A DNA stretch of 16,819 nucleotides from Actinomycetota bacterium (GTDB lineage: Bacteria; Actinomycetota; Thermoleophilia; Gaiellales; Gaiellaceae): contig JACCTK010000396.1 in NCBI GenBank assembly GCA_013812465.1, forward strand, positions 1 through 16,819, read 5' to 3'. A program made the translations under genes and the position numbers. Shown here piece after piece: positions 1 to 7,084 of this stretch. The number at the start of each line of letters is the position of its first letter. Position 1 is the first letter of the stretch. Under the pieces are notes generated by a model, which did not search any database, had not been told where the DNA came from, and saw only the letters and a program-made list of their open reading frames with translations.

Positions 1-100
1 GCCGACCCTGTGCGCGCGGGCCGACGTCGAGATCGTGGCGGTGGTCGACGCCGCGCCTGAGCGGGCGCACGCGGCCGTGGCGGAGCACGGCCTGACCTGC
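1..100 (+). repeat. Inverted near-identical copy of part of the Gfo/Idh gene
   Basis: Read on the + strand from base 2, this stretch encodes the nucleotide-binding part of a Gfo/Idh/MocA oxidoreductase (ADVEIVAVVDAAPERAH). It equals the reverse complement of 2281-2380 with a single mismatch, at base 3. Similarity stops abruptly after base 100. It has no start codon and no rest of the gene in the window, so it is a duplicated gene fragment whose left end may lie outside. Both third-codon positions and the rest are conserved, so the duplication is recent or maintained by recombination, or the join is an assembly artefact. Confidence 0.9.
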
Positions 101-149
101 GTGCGCGAGCTTCCGATACCGAGCCTCGAGACGGCTGGGCGAGAATACG

Positions 150-561
150 ACGAATGCCGCTGGAATCTGCGGTAGCGACATGCACTTCCACTACCGCGCG
201 GGAGGAGATCGCACATCCGGGCCGCTGAGGCGAAGCGCGCGGCTGAGGTCGCGGAACACGCGACCCTGAGTATTCCAGACGGCGAGGTCCTGGCCGCCGA
301 CCGGGAGCAACTCCGCATGACCATCGAACCTGACGTCATCATCACCCACCATCCGAATGACTACCACACGGACCATCTCGAAATTTCGAAGCTCGTTTCA
401 GCGCGAATGAGCGGTGAAGTCGCGAGATAGCTCAAATGGAGACAGTGGCCGGCGTCAGCTTCTCTCCAACCGAGTTCGTTGACACGACCGACGTAATCGA
501 GACCAAGATCGCCATGCTTGAGGCTCACGACAGCCAGATGATCTGGGTGCGCGAGCGTTGA
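150..561 (+). pseudogene. Broken PIG-L (LmbE-type) deacetylase
   Basis: PIG-L proteins are zinc-dependent de-N-acetylases acting on GlcNAc-type sugars. The best block is 215-430 (frame 2), which reads IRAAEAKRAAEV, then IPDGEVLAADREQL, then PDVIITHHPNDYHTDHLEIS; the HPxD and DH residues fit the family's metal-binding set. A second block, 436-561 in a different frame, reads METVAGVSFSPTEF, then DVIETKIAMLEAH, and matches the family's C-terminal part. About 40 residues normally between these blocks are missing. Upstream, 168-213 gives GSDMHFHYR and EEIAH in two further frames, so there are several small indels as well as the deletion. The N-terminal AHPDD motif is absent. It ends at TGA 559-561, seven bases from the convergent isomerase gene. 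It is not expected to make active enzyme. Confidence 0.8.
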
Positions 562-567
562 AGACGC

Positions 568-1371
568 TCAGCCGCCGACCGGCTCGAGGAACCGTTTCAC
601 AAAGGCGGAGGTGCTCGATTCGCACTCGACGATGACGTTGCACGCGATGCGCCGTTCGTCGACGAGCGCGAAGAAGGATGGCCAGTCGACCTCGCCATCG
701 CCGACAACGACTTCCTCTCCCCATGCTCCGGGCAGGGACGGAGATAGCGCGTCCTTGATGTGGATCTGCCGAACGTGAGCGGCGAGCGTGTCGAGCGCCC
801 AACCGGGTCTCCGGTGTCGTGCAGGATCATGTTGGCGGGATCGAAGTTGACGCACACGTCGGGGTGCGCAAGCTCGTCGCCCACCGAGAGCAAGCCCTCC
901 GCCGTCTCCGTGCCGGTCTCCAGCCCGAGGGCGACTCCACGCGCCGCGAACCGGTCGGCAATCTGTCGAAGACGCCCGACCATAATTGTGCGGAGACCGT
1001 CGTCACCATTGACGGCAGGTACCCGGCGTGCATGTGACCAGCCCGAGCTCGAGTCGCTCTGCGAGCTCCGCTGCACGCTCGGCCAGTTCGAGGTTCGCAG
1101 GCCAGGCGGCATCGCCGCGGACCCCACCGGTCTCCCGGATGGATGCCACCGTCGTGTAGTCCTCGCCGAGGGTGGTCATCATGCCGGACACAGCCCGCAG
1201 GCCGGCACGATGCAGAACGCTCATCGCCTCCTCGGCCTGCCACGATCCACTCAGGAAACGCTGCAGACCAAGCTGAAGGACGCAGACACCCGCCTCTTGG
1301 CAGGCGCGCGCCAGATCCTCTGGAGCCGCGTTGTCGAACGACCATGAACACACCCCGATCTCGCTCCTCAC
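568..1371 (-). pseudogene. Frameshifted sugar-phosphate isomerase/epimerase (xylose isomerase-like TIM barrel)
   Basis: This belongs to the AP-endonuclease-2/xylose-isomerase-like TIM-barrel family (PF01261), which isomerises or epimerises sugars in catabolic operons. The start is taken as GTG 1371, because GGGAG (1380-1384) sits 8 bases upstream and the product then begins RSEIGVCSWSF. A TTG at 1386 is the alternative. The reading is lost near 1040-1015, where THAGYLPS and GDDGLRTIMVGRLRQ lie in different frames, and again near 805, where GDPV passes to ALDTLAAHVRQ after a one-base loss. Conserved elements survive across the frames: LGLETG, CVNFDPANM, QIHIKDA, GAWGEEVVVGDGEVDW and IVECE, which carry the usual metal ligands. 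The total of about 268 residues is near full length. It is the last gene of the minus-strand operon, 57 bases after the oxidoreductase. Confidence 0.82.
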
Positions 1372-1428
1372 GGACACCACTCCCAACTCAGACGATCTAG
1401 CACGGCGTCGGCGCCGATCGGTCAGCTC

Positions 1429-2436
1429 CTAACGCGGCTCGAGTGGCCAGATCGCTACCGGACGGCCTTCCTGCGCGCTCGCGACCGCCCCTGTGACCAT
1501 CGCAAGACTCTTGATGTTGTCGGTTGCGACGGTCTGGGGGATCTCGCCGGCGGCGAGCGCGTCGAGGGTCGCCTCGATGCAGGCCGCCTGATCGGTGTCC
1601 GGCTCGTCGATCCAGTTCCACTCCTCGCGTCCCGCGGCGAGGTCGGCGACCGGGGGGCCCTCACCGTCCCAGAGGACCGTGCCGAGCGTGCCGACGATCC
1701 GCCATGACGCGCCCCAGGACGTCTCGGCGCCTTTCGCAGACCAGGAGCCGCGGAAGGAGAAGACGGAGCCGTCTGAGAGCTCGAATATGCAGACCGCGGC
1801 GGCTGCCCCTCGGTACGGGGACTCCTTCGGGTTGAACTCGTGACAGTAGACCGAGAGGGCGTCTACGCCTGTGATGAACCGCACCAGGTCGAAGTGATGG
1901 ATCGCCAGGTCGAGCAAGAGCGGGCTCTCCATCTGGCCCAGGAATCCGTTCGAGTCGGGAGGGTGCGACCTGAAGAAGTCGACGCCGATCTCCGTCGGCG
2001 TGCCGATCCGGCCGTCGGCGATAGCCTCGCGCAGCACACGGGCGTGCGAGAGGAAGCGTCGCTGTTGCATGACCACATACGTCCTGCCCGTGGACCCAAC
2101 AAGGTCGAGCAGCTCTCGTGCCTCCTCGATCGTGGCGGCGAGAGGCTTCTCGCCGAATACGTCGCAGCCCGCCTCCAGCGCGGCGCCGACGATCGTCCGG
2201 TGGAACGGCGGAGGCGTCAGGTTGACGACGAGGTTCGCTTTCCCGAGCGCGAGCGCCTCTTCGAGACTCGCAAACACCGGGCAGGTCAGGCCGTGCTCCG
2301 CCACGGCCGCGTGCGCCCGCTCAGGCGCGGCGTCGACCACCGCCACGATCTCGACGTCGGCCCGCGCGCACAGGGTCAGCAGCCAATAGTGGCTCACGCC
2401 TCCGCAGCCGACTACGGCGATCCGAAACCGCGCCAT
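1429..2436 (-). CDS. Gfo/Idh/MocA family oxidoreductase (intact)
   Basis: The gene encodes a predicted 335-residue NAD(P)-dependent sugar dehydrogenase or reductase. The ATG at 2436-2434 is chosen because the product then opens RFRIAVVGCGGVSHYW, the Rossmann fold glycine motif at residues 4-19, and because it shares one base with the stop of the upstream ThuA gene (TGATG), which suggests translational coupling. The EKP motif lies near residue 95 (DVFGEKPLA). The C-terminal substrate domain carries LLLDLAIHHFDLVRF, including the conserved D and H residues of the family. No lesion is seen. Part of it (2281-2380) is duplicated in inverted orientation at the window start. With ThuA and an isomerase as neighbours it probably acts in oxidation or epimerisation of a sugar or inositol-like substrate, but the substrate cannot be read from sequence. 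Confidence 0.93.
   Translation of the reverse strand: MARFRIAVVGCGGVSHYWLLTLCARADVEIVAVVDAAPERAHAAVAEHGLTCPVFASLEEALALGKANLVVNLTPPPFHRTIVGAALEAGCDVFGEKPLAATIEEARELLDLVGSTGRTYVVMQQRRFLSHARVLREAIADGRIGTPTEIGVDFFRSHPPDSNGFLGQMESPLLLDLAIHHFDLVRFITGVDALSVYCHEFNPKESPYRGAAAAVCIFELSDGSVFSFRGSWSAKGAETSWGASWRIVGTLGTVLWDGEGPPVADLAAGREEWNWIDEPDTDQAACIEATLDALAAGEIPQTVATDNIKSLAMVTGAVASAQEGRPVAIWPLEPR
2281..2380 (-). repeat. Partner of the inverted repeat at 1-100
   Basis: This is the in-gene copy of the 100-base duplication, encoding roughly residues 19-52 of the intact oxidoreductase. Its reverse complement matches 1-100 at 99 of 100 positions. Confidence 0.9.
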
Positions 2437-3254
2437 CAGCGCTCGTACCAGCCGACGGGCGCTTCCGACGAGTCGCTCGTGTCGATCGGCGATCTCGAGG
2501 CCGATCCCGCCCACCGCACGGCATTCGCGAGCACGCGCCGCACCTCGCGCTGGTGGTAGACCGGGAAGGTCTCGTGTCCCGGGCGGAAGTAGAAGACCCG
2601 GCCCTTCCCGCGCGTCCAACAGCACCCACTGCGAAAGACCTCGCCACCCGTGAACGAGCTGATGAACACGAGCTCGTCCGGAGGCGGTATATCGAAGAAC
2701 TCGCCGTACATCTCTTCTCTGGGAATCTCGAAGCCGGCGGGAAGGCCGGCAGCGATCGGGTGGGCCGGCGCGACCGTCCACACGACCTCGCGATCACCGC
2801 TCTCTCGCCAGCGGAGCGAGCAGTGGGTCCCCATCAGGCGGCGAAACGGCTTCGACATGTGACCCGAATGGAGGACGACGAGGCCCATCCCGTCCAGCAC
2901 ACGCTGGTGCACCCGCGAGACGACGTCCTCGTCGACCTTCGCGTGCGCCTCGTGCCCCCACCAGGTGAGGACGTCGGTGGAATCCAGCACGCCGGCTGGG
3001 AGCCCATGCTCCTGGTCGAGGAGGGTCGCTGTCCGTACGCTCACCGAGGAGCCGAGCTCCTCGCGCAGTCCGTCGGCGATTGCCCCGTGCATACCGCGCG
3101 GATAGAGATCGGCGATCACCTTGTTGTTCTGCTCGGCCAGACCCTCGTTCCACACGGTCACCTGCAGGCGACCAGAGCGCTCAGGTCCGACGGTGAGGCG
3201 CTTTCGATCCTTCACGAACCGGTCGACCCCTTTGCCTTGCCCGTTTCTTGTCAT
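2436..3254 (-). CDS. ThuA-like domain protein (trehalose utilisation family)
   Basis: The 272-residue product belongs to the ThuA-like family (PF06283), which has a glutamine-amidotransferase-like fold and is common in sugar operons; ThuA itself is linked to oxidation of trehalose-type disaccharides. Visible family blocks are VTVWNEG, DVLTWWGHEAH, GMGLVVLHSGHMSK, GTHCSLRWRESG, EEMYGEFFDIP and FYFRPGHETFPVYH. The ATG at 3254 overlaps the upstream stop by four bases (ATGA), supporting this start. However, residues 1-30 are charged and unlike the family, whose proteins usually begin close to the VTVWNE block, so a later start is possible. The C-terminal 20 residues after NAVRWAG are also extra. 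The stop shares one base with the next ATG. No frameshift is seen. Confidence 0.9.
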   Translation of the reverse strand: MTRNGQGKGVDRFVKDRKRLTVGPERSGRLQVTVWNEGLAEQNNKVIADLYPRGMHGAIADGLREELGSSVSVRTATLLDQEHGLPAGVLDSTDVLTWWGHEAHAKVDEDVVSRVHQRVLDGMGLVVLHSGHMSKPFRRLMGTHCSLRWRESGDREVVWTVAPAHPIAAGLPAGFEIPREEMYGEFFDIPPPDELVFISSFTGGEVFRSGCCWTRGKGRVFYFRPGHETFPVYHQREVRRVLANAVRWAGSASRSPIDTSDSSEAPVGWYER

Positions 3255-3720
3255 GCGAACGGTTTGATCGTCATGTCGACGACGACGACCAGGAGCAGGA
3301 GGTTCTCGAAGCGGGAAAGCGCGAGGATCCGACGGAGACGCCGTTCGGCCTCGGCGTCCTCAGGACCGCGAGAAGCGACCAGCGCACCGATCCGCTTCGA
3401 TTCCGGCGAGAGGAACACGAGGTCCGAGATAAACGTGTAGGCGACGGCGGCGAGTCCGAAGACGACCCAGAAGGGATAGCCGATGTCGGCTTCGCCCACG
3501 AGGAGAAAGCCGAAGACGAGCACGACGAGCGAGGCGGGGGCGTACACGCGCGTGCCGATCCATTCGACATCTTTCAGGAAGCCCGCCATCCGTTCCTGGC
3601 CGTTGTCCTTTAGGAGCCGCAGCGTGAAGAGCTGCATCGTCACCCCACCACCGACCCAGACGACGACCGCGAGGATATGGACATGAGGTACCACTGGTAT
3701 GCCGCGACACCGAGCGTCAC
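3251..3720 (-). pseudogene. Small integral membrane protein (DUF2269-like), one-base frameshift near the N-terminus
   Basis: The open frame 3694-3251 gives a 147-residue, strongly hydrophobic protein with about four membrane segments: HILAVVVWVGGGVTM, the YAPASLVVLVFGFLLV block, FWVVFGLAAVAYTFI, and NLLLLVVVVDMTI at the end. The first helix with GGG resembles DUF2269-type membrane proteins, which begin near a conserved LHxLAAxVWxGG. From GTG 3720 another frame reads VTLGVAAYQWYLM and would run straight into HILAVVVW if one base were restored near 3680. I therefore read this as a gene of about 156 codons carrying a one-base deletion; translation from GTG 3694 could still give a nearly complete protein. 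It heads the operon and overlaps ThuA by four bases. Family assignment is tentative and the function is unknown. Confidence 0.6.
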
Positions 3721-3902
3721 AGGGTCATTCGACCATACGCCCGGGAGCTTCGCAAACATCTGTACATATGCGTAAATCATGGGGCGGGAGGCGCGGCTCC
3801 GCCCGACGCTGGAGCGTGATCCAACGGTGCGCAGAGGCCGGCTTACGCCGAGGGCCGCGACGTTTGGCTTGCGTGGACTGCGGTATAGGCTCGTTGTCCC
3901 AC
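3721..3902. other. Intergenic or degraded stretch with no recognised gene
   Basis: Frames are open on both strands but show no recognisable family. It presumably contains the promoter for the minus-strand operon; no convincing -35/-10 pair was found. A G/C-rich imperfect hairpin lies at 3782-3804. Confidence 0.4.
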
Positions 3903-4083
3903 ATGATCCGTAACGCCGAATACACCCACGGCCGCCTCCTGCAGACGTCCCAGAGGCGCGACCAAGCCCATGCGCTCGCGTACCGCAGAGCGGAGCTCGG
4001 GGAGCGATTCGGGTCGCACTGGGCGACGTACTGGTTCCGTGCCACCGCGATCGTCCCGCAGGAATGGGCTGGCCGCCGGATCG
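3903..4083 (+). pseudogene. N-terminal fragment of GH38 alpha-mannosidase, inverted relative to the rest
   Basis: From ATG 3903 the + strand reads MIRNAEYTHGRL and then LGERFGSHWATYWFRATA, VPQEWAGRRID. This matches the N-terminal domain of bacterial GH38 alpha-mannosidases, in which a WGxxW.TxWFR block is followed by VPxEWAGR. The stretch between the two blocks is shorter than usual, implying an internal deletion. Similarity ends near 4083, exactly where a C-terminal GH38 piece begins on the opposite strand. The fragment is about 60 codons and cannot be functional. Confidence 0.65.
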
Positions 4084-4153
4084 ACCGCTTCGGCCACGGC
4101 ACCTGCTTCGCGCCAGCCGCCCGCGTGGGGAAACACCGCGTAGGCGAACTCGT
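4084..4153 (-). pseudogene. C-terminal fragment of GH38 alpha-mannosidase
   Basis: Read from 4153 downward, the minus strand encodes GTHEFAYAVFPHAGGWREAG and then AVAEAVD. This is the C-terminal GH38 block in which F-Y-A-x-x-P-H-x-G-x-W is followed by an A-x-x-x-N stretch. It is only about 23 codons long. Upstream it joins the middle-domain fragment in another frame after loss of several hundred codons; downstream it abuts the inverted N-terminal fragment. Confidence 0.7.
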
Positions 4154-5336
4154 GTGTCCCATGTCAGCCTCGGGATCAGGGCGTGTCTCCAGATGGAGCG
4201 GGTCGATGTCCCACGCGTCGCAGTCGACAGGTCGGTCGTCGTAGAGCTCGAGCCGGTTCCCCGGCGCCGCCAGCGTCTCTCGGCCGCTCGAGCGCTCGAG
4301 GAGGCTGACGACCGTCCCGTCGGGCGCGAGCTTACCCGGACGTGCTCGTTCTCGAGCACGAGGTCGTCGATCGAGACTGCGCCCTGCGGCTCGATCACTG
4401 TGCCGAAGCCGTACGGCGGCGCCTCGACGACGTGTAGCTCACCGTCGGGTGTGCGCGCGACCTCGCGTCGGGCGAATCCGATCGTGTTCACAGGCTCAGC
4501 TTCGAGCTCCCTGAGCGCCGTATCGCAGATCGCCTCCGCCCAGCCTCGATCTCTGCGAGGTCCCGCTCGGCATCCTCGTAGACGAGCCGGATCGACGAGC
4601 CCGGAAGGATGTCGTGGAACTGGTTGAGGAGCAGCACCTTCCAGAGCCTGTCGAGCTCGGCGCGCGGATACTCTCCGCCTGCCACGGCCGCGAGAAACTC
4701 CGCGTCGTGGAGCGCAACCTCGCAGCGCCGGTTGCCGCATTTCGTCCTCGCCTGCGTTGTATACGTGCCGCGGTGGTATTCGAAGTAGAGCTCGCCGACG
4801 ACGGTCGGCCGCTCGCCGGGCTCGGCTTCGAGTGCGTTGAAGAACTCGTCGGAGCTGCGCATCGTGGTCCGGGGCAGCCCTTGCAGATCGCGCGCACGCA
4901 GCAGCGTGCCGATCATCGCCCGGGTCGGCCCGCCGCCCCCGTCACCATGCCCGAAGACGAGCAAGCTCCTCCGCGAGTTGCTCGTGATCCTTGTAGCTTC
5001 GCGCGTTTCGCCGCAGTTCGGTGACCGTCGCCTCCGCCTTGTAGGTGTCGGCGGGCGGGAATGGACGAGCACGTCGCTCCCGTCGATCCCGTGCCACGTG
5101 AATGTGTGGTACTCGGGCTTGTTGAAGCGATTCCACGACAGCTTCTGCGTCAGGAAACGGCGGACGCCGCTTTCACGCATGATCTGCGGCAGCTGGCTGT
5201 TGTACCCGAAGACATCGGGGTTCCAGAACTCGAGACAGCGGTGGCCGAATTCCCGCTCGAAGAACCGCTGACCGTGCAGGAATTGGCGCAGGAGCGACTC
5301 GCCGGAGGGGATGTTGCAATCCGGCTCGACCCAGTG
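4154..5336 (-). pseudogene. GH38 alpha-mannosidase, catalytic and middle domains, frameshifted and truncated
   Basis: GH38 enzymes hydrolyse terminal alpha-mannosides with a Zn-bound Asp nucleophile. From 5330 downward the minus strand reads HWVEPDCNIPSGESLLRQF, then EFWNPDVFGYNSQLPQIMR (the PDxFGY motif holds the nucleophile), LTQKLSWNRFN, FHDILPGSSIRLVYEDAERD, NTIGFARREV and APPYGFGTV. Disruptions are visible: loss of a T near 5067 (VLVH then FPPADTY), a compensating extra A near 4982, so that about 27 codons are off frame before SLLVFGHGDGGGG resumes; a shift near 4545 (AEIEAG to WAEAICD); and another near 4340 (ENEHVRV to KLAPDGTVV). The catalytic domain before WVEPD is missing, replaced at about 5336 by an oxidoreductase fragment on the other strand. 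It is not functional as it stands. Confidence 0.85.
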
Positions 5337-5807
5337 CGGGTCGAGGCCGACGACAACGCGCACGTCCTGCTCGACTTCGGGGACTCCCGCTTCGCCGTCG
5401 TGACGAGCGGCGTCACGATGCAGAAATACCGGTCACCCGCGATCGAGCTCTACGGGAGCGAGGGCACCGCGCAGCTCCTCGGTGACGACGGGGCGCCGGA
5501 AGGCTGGGAGCTGTGGCGCAGCGCCGAGGGCTACTGGCGGGTTCACCCCGAGAGCGACCCCCACTGGCAATGGACGGACGGCTGCGGCACCTCATCGACT
5601 GCGTCGAGACCAGTCGCGCGACGATTACGCGGCCCGAGCATGCCTATCACGCCGTGGAGGTCATGCTCGCCGCGCAGGCAGCCGGCCGCGACGGCATGGC
5701 GCGCGAGAATCACGAGCGATTTTCCCGATCCCGTCTACGACGCGGAGATGGGATCGGCGCCGAAGACCCAACAGGCGCACGACCCTCGTAGCTCCGCCGG
5801 GTCATAG
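5337..5807 (+). pseudogene. C-terminal fragment of a second Gfo/Idh/MocA oxidoreductase
   Basis: The + strand reads VEADDNAHVLLDFGDSRFAV, then SPAIELYGSEGTAQLLGDDG and HWQWTDG. After a shift near 5577 it continues LRHLIDCVETSRATITRPEH and VEVMLAAQAAGRDG, and after a second shift near 5715 it ends SDFPDPVYDAEM with TAG 5805-5807. This is the substrate-binding half of a Gfo/Idh/MocA protein, unrelated at sequence level to the intact copy at 1429-2436. The Rossmann half is missing; the break at about 5336 joins it to the alpha-mannosidase running the other way. Its last six bases overlap the convergent regulator gene. Confidence 0.82.
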
Positions 5808-6950
5808 ATCTCCTGCCGGCGCGTTCGGGTACTCCTTGCCACTGACCGGGGCCGGTTCTCGAGTCCCGCAGGACTGCCGTACCACGAGCTCAGCGTCAAG
5901 CAGTAGTTGCCTCGGCACGAGATCGGGCTCCCGCAGGCGATCGCTCATCGCTCTGGCCGCGATCCTCGCTATGCCGCGGAACGGTTGTCGCATAGTCGTC
6001 AGACCTACGGACATCAGTGTCGAGTACTTGACATCGTCGAACCCCACGACCGCGACGTCGTTCGGGATCTGAATCCCCAGGTGCGCCAAAGCCACGACGA
6101 GAAGTGCGGCCGTGAGATCGTTGGAGCAGACCACGGCATCCGGTCTTTCGCCCTTCATCAGACTGCGCACGAACGGTTCGTCGGACGGATCACCGGACTG
6201 TTGCATGGTGCTGGAGATGTCGAGATCAGCACGTCGCAGGGCTTCGCGACAGCCGGCCGCACGCAGATCTGTGGTGGACGGATGATGTGGCCTCGAGAGA
6301 AAGCACACGCGTCTGTGCCCGACTTCGATCAGATGCCGGGTGATGCGCAGGCCCGCCTGAAAGTTGTCGATCCCCACCAGGTCGAACTCGCTTCGGCCCG
6401 GAAAATCGAGGACGTCCCGATCCAGGAGCACCACCGCGATCCCCACCGACTTCATCGCTGCCGCAATCCGAACGTTCTCTTGCTGACGATTCGCCGGGGC
6501 TTCCAGAGGAGCGAAGAAGACCCCATCGACCCCTTGCTCGATGTAGTAACGGCACAGCCGGTCGACCTCGGCGCCACCATCGCCCGGCCTGGAGGCGTCA
6601 CCCCAGAGAACGACCGAACCTTCCTCCTGACAGACCCTGGTGATCTCGGTGCAGATGGGATCGAAGATCTCCGTCGCGCCCAGCCCCTGGACGAGCAAGC
6701 CGAGAGTCTTGCTGTCCGTCTCGGCTGCCGGTTTCGTTCGACGCACGTACGTGCCGGAGCCGACGCGGCGCTCGACCAAGCCGTCCGTCGCGAGCTCGTG
6801 CAGCGCACGAGCTGCCGTCGGCCGGGATACCCCGTATCGGAGGGCGAGTTGGTTCTCGCTCGGAATGCGCTCGCCGACCTGGTACTTCCCCGCTGCCATC
6901 TGATGACGAAGCGCACTCACGATCTCGGGGTACTTTGCTGTCAGCGCCAT
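5802..6950 (-). CDS. GntR-type HTH regulator with LacI-like ligand-binding domain
   Basis: The 382-residue protein has a winged-helix GntR domain at residues 1-72 (EIVSALRHQMAAGKYQVGER, then SENQLALRYGVSRPTAARAL, GLVERRVGSGTYV). A periplasmic-binding-protein-like LacI/GalR effector domain covers about 80-370, with QGVDGVFFAPLE, VVLLDRDV, DLVGIDNFQAG, GHRRVCFLSRP, RPDAVVCSNDLTA and DVAVVGFDDVKYS. This is the architecture of AraR-type regulators, usually repressors released by a sugar ligand. It starts with ATG at 6950. It is divergent from the heptose operon across 134 bases that contain an inverted repeat, so it most likely controls that operon and itself; this is inference. The ligand is unknown. 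The gene is intact. Confidence 0.93.
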   Translation of the reverse strand: MALTAKYPEIVSALRHQMAAGKYQVGERIPSENQLALRYGVSRPTAARALHELATDGLVERRVGSGTYVRRTKPAAETDSKTLGLLVQGLGATEIFDPICTEITRVCQEEGSVVLWGDASRPGDGGAEVDRLCRYYIEQGVDGVFFAPLEAPANRQQENVRIAAAMKSVGIAVVLLDRDVLDFPGRSEFDLVGIDNFQAGLRITRHLIEVGHRRVCFLSRPHHPSTTDLRAAGCREALRRADLDISSTMQQSGDPSDEPFVRSLMKGERPDAVVCSNDLTAALLVVALAHLGIQIPNDVAVVGFDDVKYSTLMSVGLTTMRQPFRGIARIAARAMSDRLREPDLVPRQLLLDAELVVRQSCGTREPAPVSGKEYPNAPAGDL

Positions 6951-7084
6951 ACAATGACCATAGCAACTTCGGGGCCCAGATGAATAGACACCTCAAGCCC
7001 TGATCTATAGTCTATTCCCTGATACCGTTTCGATCTCTGTCAGCTGCTCGGACAATCTATCGGCCCGGCGCGGGGCAGGTCGTC
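6951..7084. promoter_or_regulatory. Divergent promoter region of regulator and heptose operon
   Basis: This A+T-richer gap separates the start codons of the two divergent genes. On the + strand TAGACA (6985-6990) and TATAGT (7006-7011) could form a promoter, but the 15-base spacer is short. The candidate operator at 6982-7017 would overlap it. No clear promoter was found for the regulator. Confidence 0.5.
6982..7017. promoter_or_regulatory. Candidate operator: inverted repeat GAATAGAC-N20-GTCTATTC
   Basis: A perfect 8-bp inverted repeat has arms at 6982-6989 and 7010-7017, separated by 20 bases. The palindrome CTATAG (7005-7010) adjoins the right arm. It lies between a GntR/LacI-type regulator and the operon divergent from it, the usual place for an autoregulatory operator. 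The wide spacing could mean two half-sites bound by two dimers. No binding evidence exists. Confidence 0.5.

Noticed and set aside
1840..3440. Long + strand open frames opposite the Gfo/Idh and ThuA genes
   Set aside because: They are antisense shadows typical of high-G+C DNA; their products are Arg/Asp-rich with no family motifs, while the minus strand gives clear families.
3782..3804. GGGCGG/CCGCCC imperfect hairpin as a terminator
   Set aside because: There is no T-run on either strand and it lies in a stretch of uncertain content; G/C hairpins are common at this base composition.
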